Assembly: GCA_022574065.1 (NCBI GenBank)
Contig: JACZST010000087.1
Coordinates: 1 to 7,585, forward strand
Length of the DNA: 7,585 nucleotides
DNA from: Acidobacteriota bacterium
GTDB lineage: Bacteria > Actinomycetota > Acidimicrobiia > Spongiisociales > UBA5794
Direction of reading: 5' to 3'
Numbering within the stretch: the first letter of the stretch is position 1; each line of letters opens with the position of its first letter. Below are positions 5,331 through 7,585 of this stretch, in pieces. The notes below the pieces were generated by a model. The model had not been told where the DNA came from and did no database searches. It worked only from the letters and a program-made list of their open reading frames with translations. The translations under genes were made by a program, and so were the position numbers.

Positions 5331-7489
5331 TCGCCGAGCACCTGCTCTTCCAGCAGCGTCGCCAGGTCCTTGACGATGACCTCCTCCTCGACACCGAGCT
5401 CGCGGATGCCATCGTCGAGCATCACGAGGCAGAACGGGCACCCGGTCGCGATCACATCGGCACCGGTGGCGATGGCTTCCTCGGTGCGCTCGATGTTGAC
5501 CTTCTTACCGGTGTGCTCCTCGTACCACATCTTGCCGCCGCCGGCCCCGCAGCAGAACGAGTTCGTCCCGTTCCTCGGCATCTCGACACGGCTTCCAACA
5601 GCGTCGACAACGTCCCTGGGCGCGACATACACGTCGTTGTAACGGCCGAGATAGCAGGGATCGTGGAAAGTCACGGTCTGCCCGTTCGGCTTCGGCGTGA
5701 TCTTCCCTTCCGACACCAGCGACATCAGCAGCTCGGAGTGGTGCATGACTTCGTAGTCGCCGCCGAATTGGGGGTACTCGTTACCCAGCGTGTTGAAACA
5801 GTGCGGACATTGGGTGACCACCTTCTCCACCCCGAGGTCGTTGAGGGTCTCGATGTTCTGCAACGCCAGACCCTGGAAGACGTACTCGTTCCCGGTCCGG
5901 CGGGCCGGGTCCCCGGTGCACAGTTCGCGGGGGCCGAGGATGGCAAAGTCGACCCCCGCCTCGTGTAGCAACTTTGCCGTCGAGATCGTCACCTTGCGGT
6001 TACGGTCGTCGAACGAGCCAGCACACCCGACCCAGTACAGATATTCGGCGGTGACACCGGGATCGCCGAGCATCTTGACCTCGAAATCGAGCTCGTCGCG
6101 CCAATCTCCGCGGGTCGATTGATCCACCCCGTACGCGTTCGCCGAGTTCTCCAGACTCAAGAAGGTCTTGCCCAACTCCGACGGGAACTCCGCCTCCATC
6201 AACACCAGGTGGCGGCGCATGTCGAGGATCTTGTCGACGATCTCGAGTCCGGCCGGGCACGCTTCATCGCAGGCACGGCAGGCGGTGCAGGCCCACACCT
6301 CCTCTGCCGTGATTCGTTCGAACACCAGGTCGGAGGAAACGGTGAGCTCGGCATCGACGCTCACGGTTGGGGAGATACCCACGGTGTCCGCGGCGACCTG
6401 GCCCAACTTGAGCACGATCTCGCGTGGATCGAGCGGTTTCCCAGTCTGGTTCGCCGGGCACACCTCGGTGCATCGACCGCACACCGTGCACGCATCAGTG
6501 TCGAACAGCTGCTTCCAGGTGAAGTCCTCCACCCGAGAAGCACCCACCGTCTCGATGTCGGTTGCCTCGAGCAGGTTGGGCATCTCCCGCATCGCCCCTT
6601 TTGGGCGGTCCCGCGGCAGCAGCGCCAGGTTCACCGGCGTCGTGAACATGTGGCGGAGCTTGGTGAGCGGCAGCATCACCAGGAAGATAAAAAACACCAC
6701 GACGTGCGTGATCCAGAGCACCTGGTGGATCCCTGCCGCACTCTCCGCCGGAATCAGGTTGCTGAGGGGATACCCAACGAAGGACCACACCTCGAAGTTG
6801 GGCCGGCCCACCACCGAGATACGGGCGGCCTCGGTGAGCAGACCGGTGGCCCCGATCAGCGCCAGGACCAGCAGGATCCAGCCATCCTCTGGCCTGGTCT
6901 TGGTCCGTAGCCGCTCCGGCCGCTGCCCGTAGCGACGAACTGCCGCCCAGCCGAGGCCGAGTAGGAATATGACCCCGGCAAGATCGAGTGCCGCCGAATA
7001 CCCCCGATACACCCACCCGCTGAGGAACTTGAGTCCCGCAGGGGCGAGGTGGTCGATCTCCAGGATGACCGTCCCCAGGAACAGGACGATGAAGCTCCAG
7101 TAGATCAGCGAGTGCACCACCCCGGCTGTGCGATCCTCCATCACAGTCTTCATGAGGAGAGCGTCGACCAGCTTGTTCGCTCTGCGCTTCCAGTGTCCGC
7201 TCCTTCGCTCCCAGGCGCCACGCTCCCAGCTGCGGGCGCGCTGGGCGAACAGATAGATGGCGAGGGCGAGGAACAGGGACACCGTCGCATAGAACAGGAG
7301 AACAATGAGCGATGGGATGTTGCCGAAAACCACCCGGCCCACCTCGACGTGCGCTTCCTCGGGAAGGGTCCCAAGCCACCCGAGCAACAGCGTGCCGATG
7401 ACCGCCAGCCCGGCGAGGATCAACAGGGCGACACTCGGCCGCACCTTCCATGGATCCTCGTTCCTTGTGTCCGTCTCGGTCGCGGTCAT
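5327..7489 (-). CDS. Membrane Fe-S oxidoreductase (NarI-like plus HdrD/CCG domains), EtfD-like
   Basis: This 720-residue protein probably carries electrons to the quinone pool at the inner membrane. Residues 18-277 hold about six helices resembling the nitrate reductase gamma/HdrE cytochrome b domain. Histidines at 126, 147, 255 and 262 are candidate haem ligands. Two [4Fe-4S] motifs follow: CTVCGRCTEVCP (334-345) and CTACRACDEACP (401-412). Two cysteine-rich CCG (DUF224) domains end the protein. The second is canonical (C612, CCG 646-648, CPFC 684-687). The first has C489, CTGDPARRTGNE (524-535) and CPHC (561-564), so the usual CC pair reads CT. This architecture matches mycobacterial EtfD (Rv0338c), which reoxidises ETF during fatty-acid oxidation, and Bacillus FadF-like proteins. 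No etfAB lies in the window, so the electron donor is inferred. ATG 7489 is the start, behind a -10-like box. The stop overlaps the DUF456 start. Confidence 0.88.
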   Translation of the reverse strand: MTATETDTRNEDPWKVRPSVALLILAGLAVIGTLLLGWLGTLPEEAHVEVGRVVFGNIPSLIVLLFYATVSLFLALAIYLFAQRARSWERGAWERRSGHWKRRANKLVDALLMKTVMEDRTAGVVHSLIYWSFIVLFLGTVILEIDHLAPAGLKFLSGWVYRGYSAALDLAGVIFLLGLGWAAVRRYGQRPERLRTKTRPEDGWILLVLALIGATGLLTEAARISVVGRPNFEVWSFVGYPLSNLIPAESAAGIHQVLWITHVVVFFIFLVMLPLTKLRHMFTTPVNLALLPRDRPKGAMREMPNLLEATDIETVGASRVEDFTWKQLFDTDACTVCGRCTEVCPANQTGKPLDPREIVLKLGQVAADTVGISPTVSVDAELTVSSDLVFERITAEEVWACTACRACDEACPAGLEIVDKILDMRRHLVLMEAEFPSELGKTFLSLENSANAYGVDQSTRGDWRDELDFEVKMLGDPGVTAEYLYWVGCAGSFDDRNRKVTISTAKLLHEAGVDFAILGPRELCTGDPARRTGNEYVFQGLALQNIETLNDLGVEKVVTQCPHCFNTLGNEYPQFGGDYEVMHHSELLMSLVSEGKITPKPNGQTVTFHDPCYLGRYNDVYVAPRDVVDAVGSRVEMPRNGTNSFCCGAGGGKMWYEEHTGKKVNIERTEEAIATGADVIATGCPFCLVMLDDGIRELGVEEEVIVKDLATLLEEQVLGD

Positions 7490-7497
7490 CCGCGGCG

Positions 7498-7503
7498 AGT
7501 GTA
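7498..7503 (-). promoter_or_regulatory. Candidate -10 box for a leaderless oxidoreductase transcript
   Basis: TACACT on the minus strand (TANNNT) ends 8 nt before the ATG at 7487-7489, and no Shine-Dalgarno sequence lies between them. Transcription would begin at or a couple of bases before the start codon. The -35 region falls inside the heptad array (about 7520-7526) and shows no TTGACA, so promoter strength may depend on that repeat or on an activator. Confidence 0.4.
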
Positions 7504-7508
7504 GAGAG

Positions 7509-7585
7509 AGTCGTCAGTCGTGAGTCGTCAGTTATCAGTCATCAGTCACGAGTCATGACTTGCGACTTGCGACTTGCGACTTGCG
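7509..7585. repeat. Heptanucleotide tandem array with an orientation switch
   Basis: Eleven uninterrupted 7-bp units reach the last base of the window. Seven are of the AGTCRTS type (AGTCGTC, AGTCGTG, AGTCGTC, AGTTATC, AGTCATC, AGTCACG, AGTCATG; 7509-7557) and four are identical ACTTGCG units (7558-7585). The right units read as the approximate reverse complement of the left ones (CGACTTG against CGACTGA). The turn is marked by the perfect 10-bp palindrome AGTCATGACT (7551-7560). The array probably continues beyond the window. It is non-coding and lies directly upstream of the oxidoreductase promoter. Confidence 0.8.

Noticed and set aside
5331..5441. N-terminal extension of the DUF456 ORF
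   Set aside because: It lies inside the oxidoreductase gene in another frame, is Arg/Gly-rich and unlike DUF456, and a TTG with a ribosome-binding core exists at 5330.
6119..6910. 263- and 254-codon open frames on the + strand
   Set aside because: They are shadows opposite the oxidoreductase, with no motif and His/Arg/Gln-rich composition typical of antisense frames in G+C-rich DNA.

Overview
The window is G+C-rich bacterial DNA with dense genes, frequent TTG starts and G/C-biased third codon positions. A prephenate dehydratase, a NarI/Hdr-type electron-transfer protein of the mycobacterial EtfD kind, a DUF456 protein, a DUF1801 remnant, and start codons sitting 6-8 nt behind TANNNT boxes (the leaderless pattern common in actinobacteria) together suggest an actinobacterial lineage. 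Acidimicrobiia-like is a guess. No rRNA or marker gene fixes the taxonomy, and no tRNA, CRISPR, transposase or integrase was seen.

Layout, left to right. (1) 1-374: the 3' end of an unidentified + strand gene (stop at 169), a strong stem-loop just after it, then intergenic DNA with one copy of a hairpin-bearing repeat. (2) 375-2893, all on the minus strand and read right to left: prephenate dehydratase (pheA), a solitary beta-class SPPY DNA methyltransferase, and a six-helix membrane protein of unknown function. (3) 2951-3326: a + strand DUF1801-family gene broken by four apparent frame changes. (4) 3344-3378: a short 7-bp-period repeat that ends in the ribosome-binding region of a + strand MFS transporter (3380-4594). 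(5) 4595-4832: a convergent intergenic region packed with inverted repeats, including a second copy of the dispersed hairpin repeat. (6) 4833-7489, minus strand: a 720-residue membrane Fe-S oxidoreductase whose stop overlaps the TTG start of a 165-residue DUF456 membrane protein. (7) 7509-7585: a 7-bp tandem array that reverses orientation at a 10-bp palindrome and runs off the window edge, immediately upstream of the oxidoreductase promoter.

Functionally the gene groups are separate. pheA makes phenylpyruvate for phenylalanine synthesis. The methyltransferase has no visible restriction partner and probably acts as an orphan modification enzyme. The large Fe-S protein most likely passes electrons from flavoprotein dehydrogenases (via ETF) or another donor to membrane quinone, with the DUF456 protein translationally coupled to it. 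The MFS transporter has no recognisable substrate. I found no convincing multi-gene novel system. The most unusual signals are the orientation-switching heptad array, the second heptad array at the MFS start, and the frameshifted DUF1801 gene.
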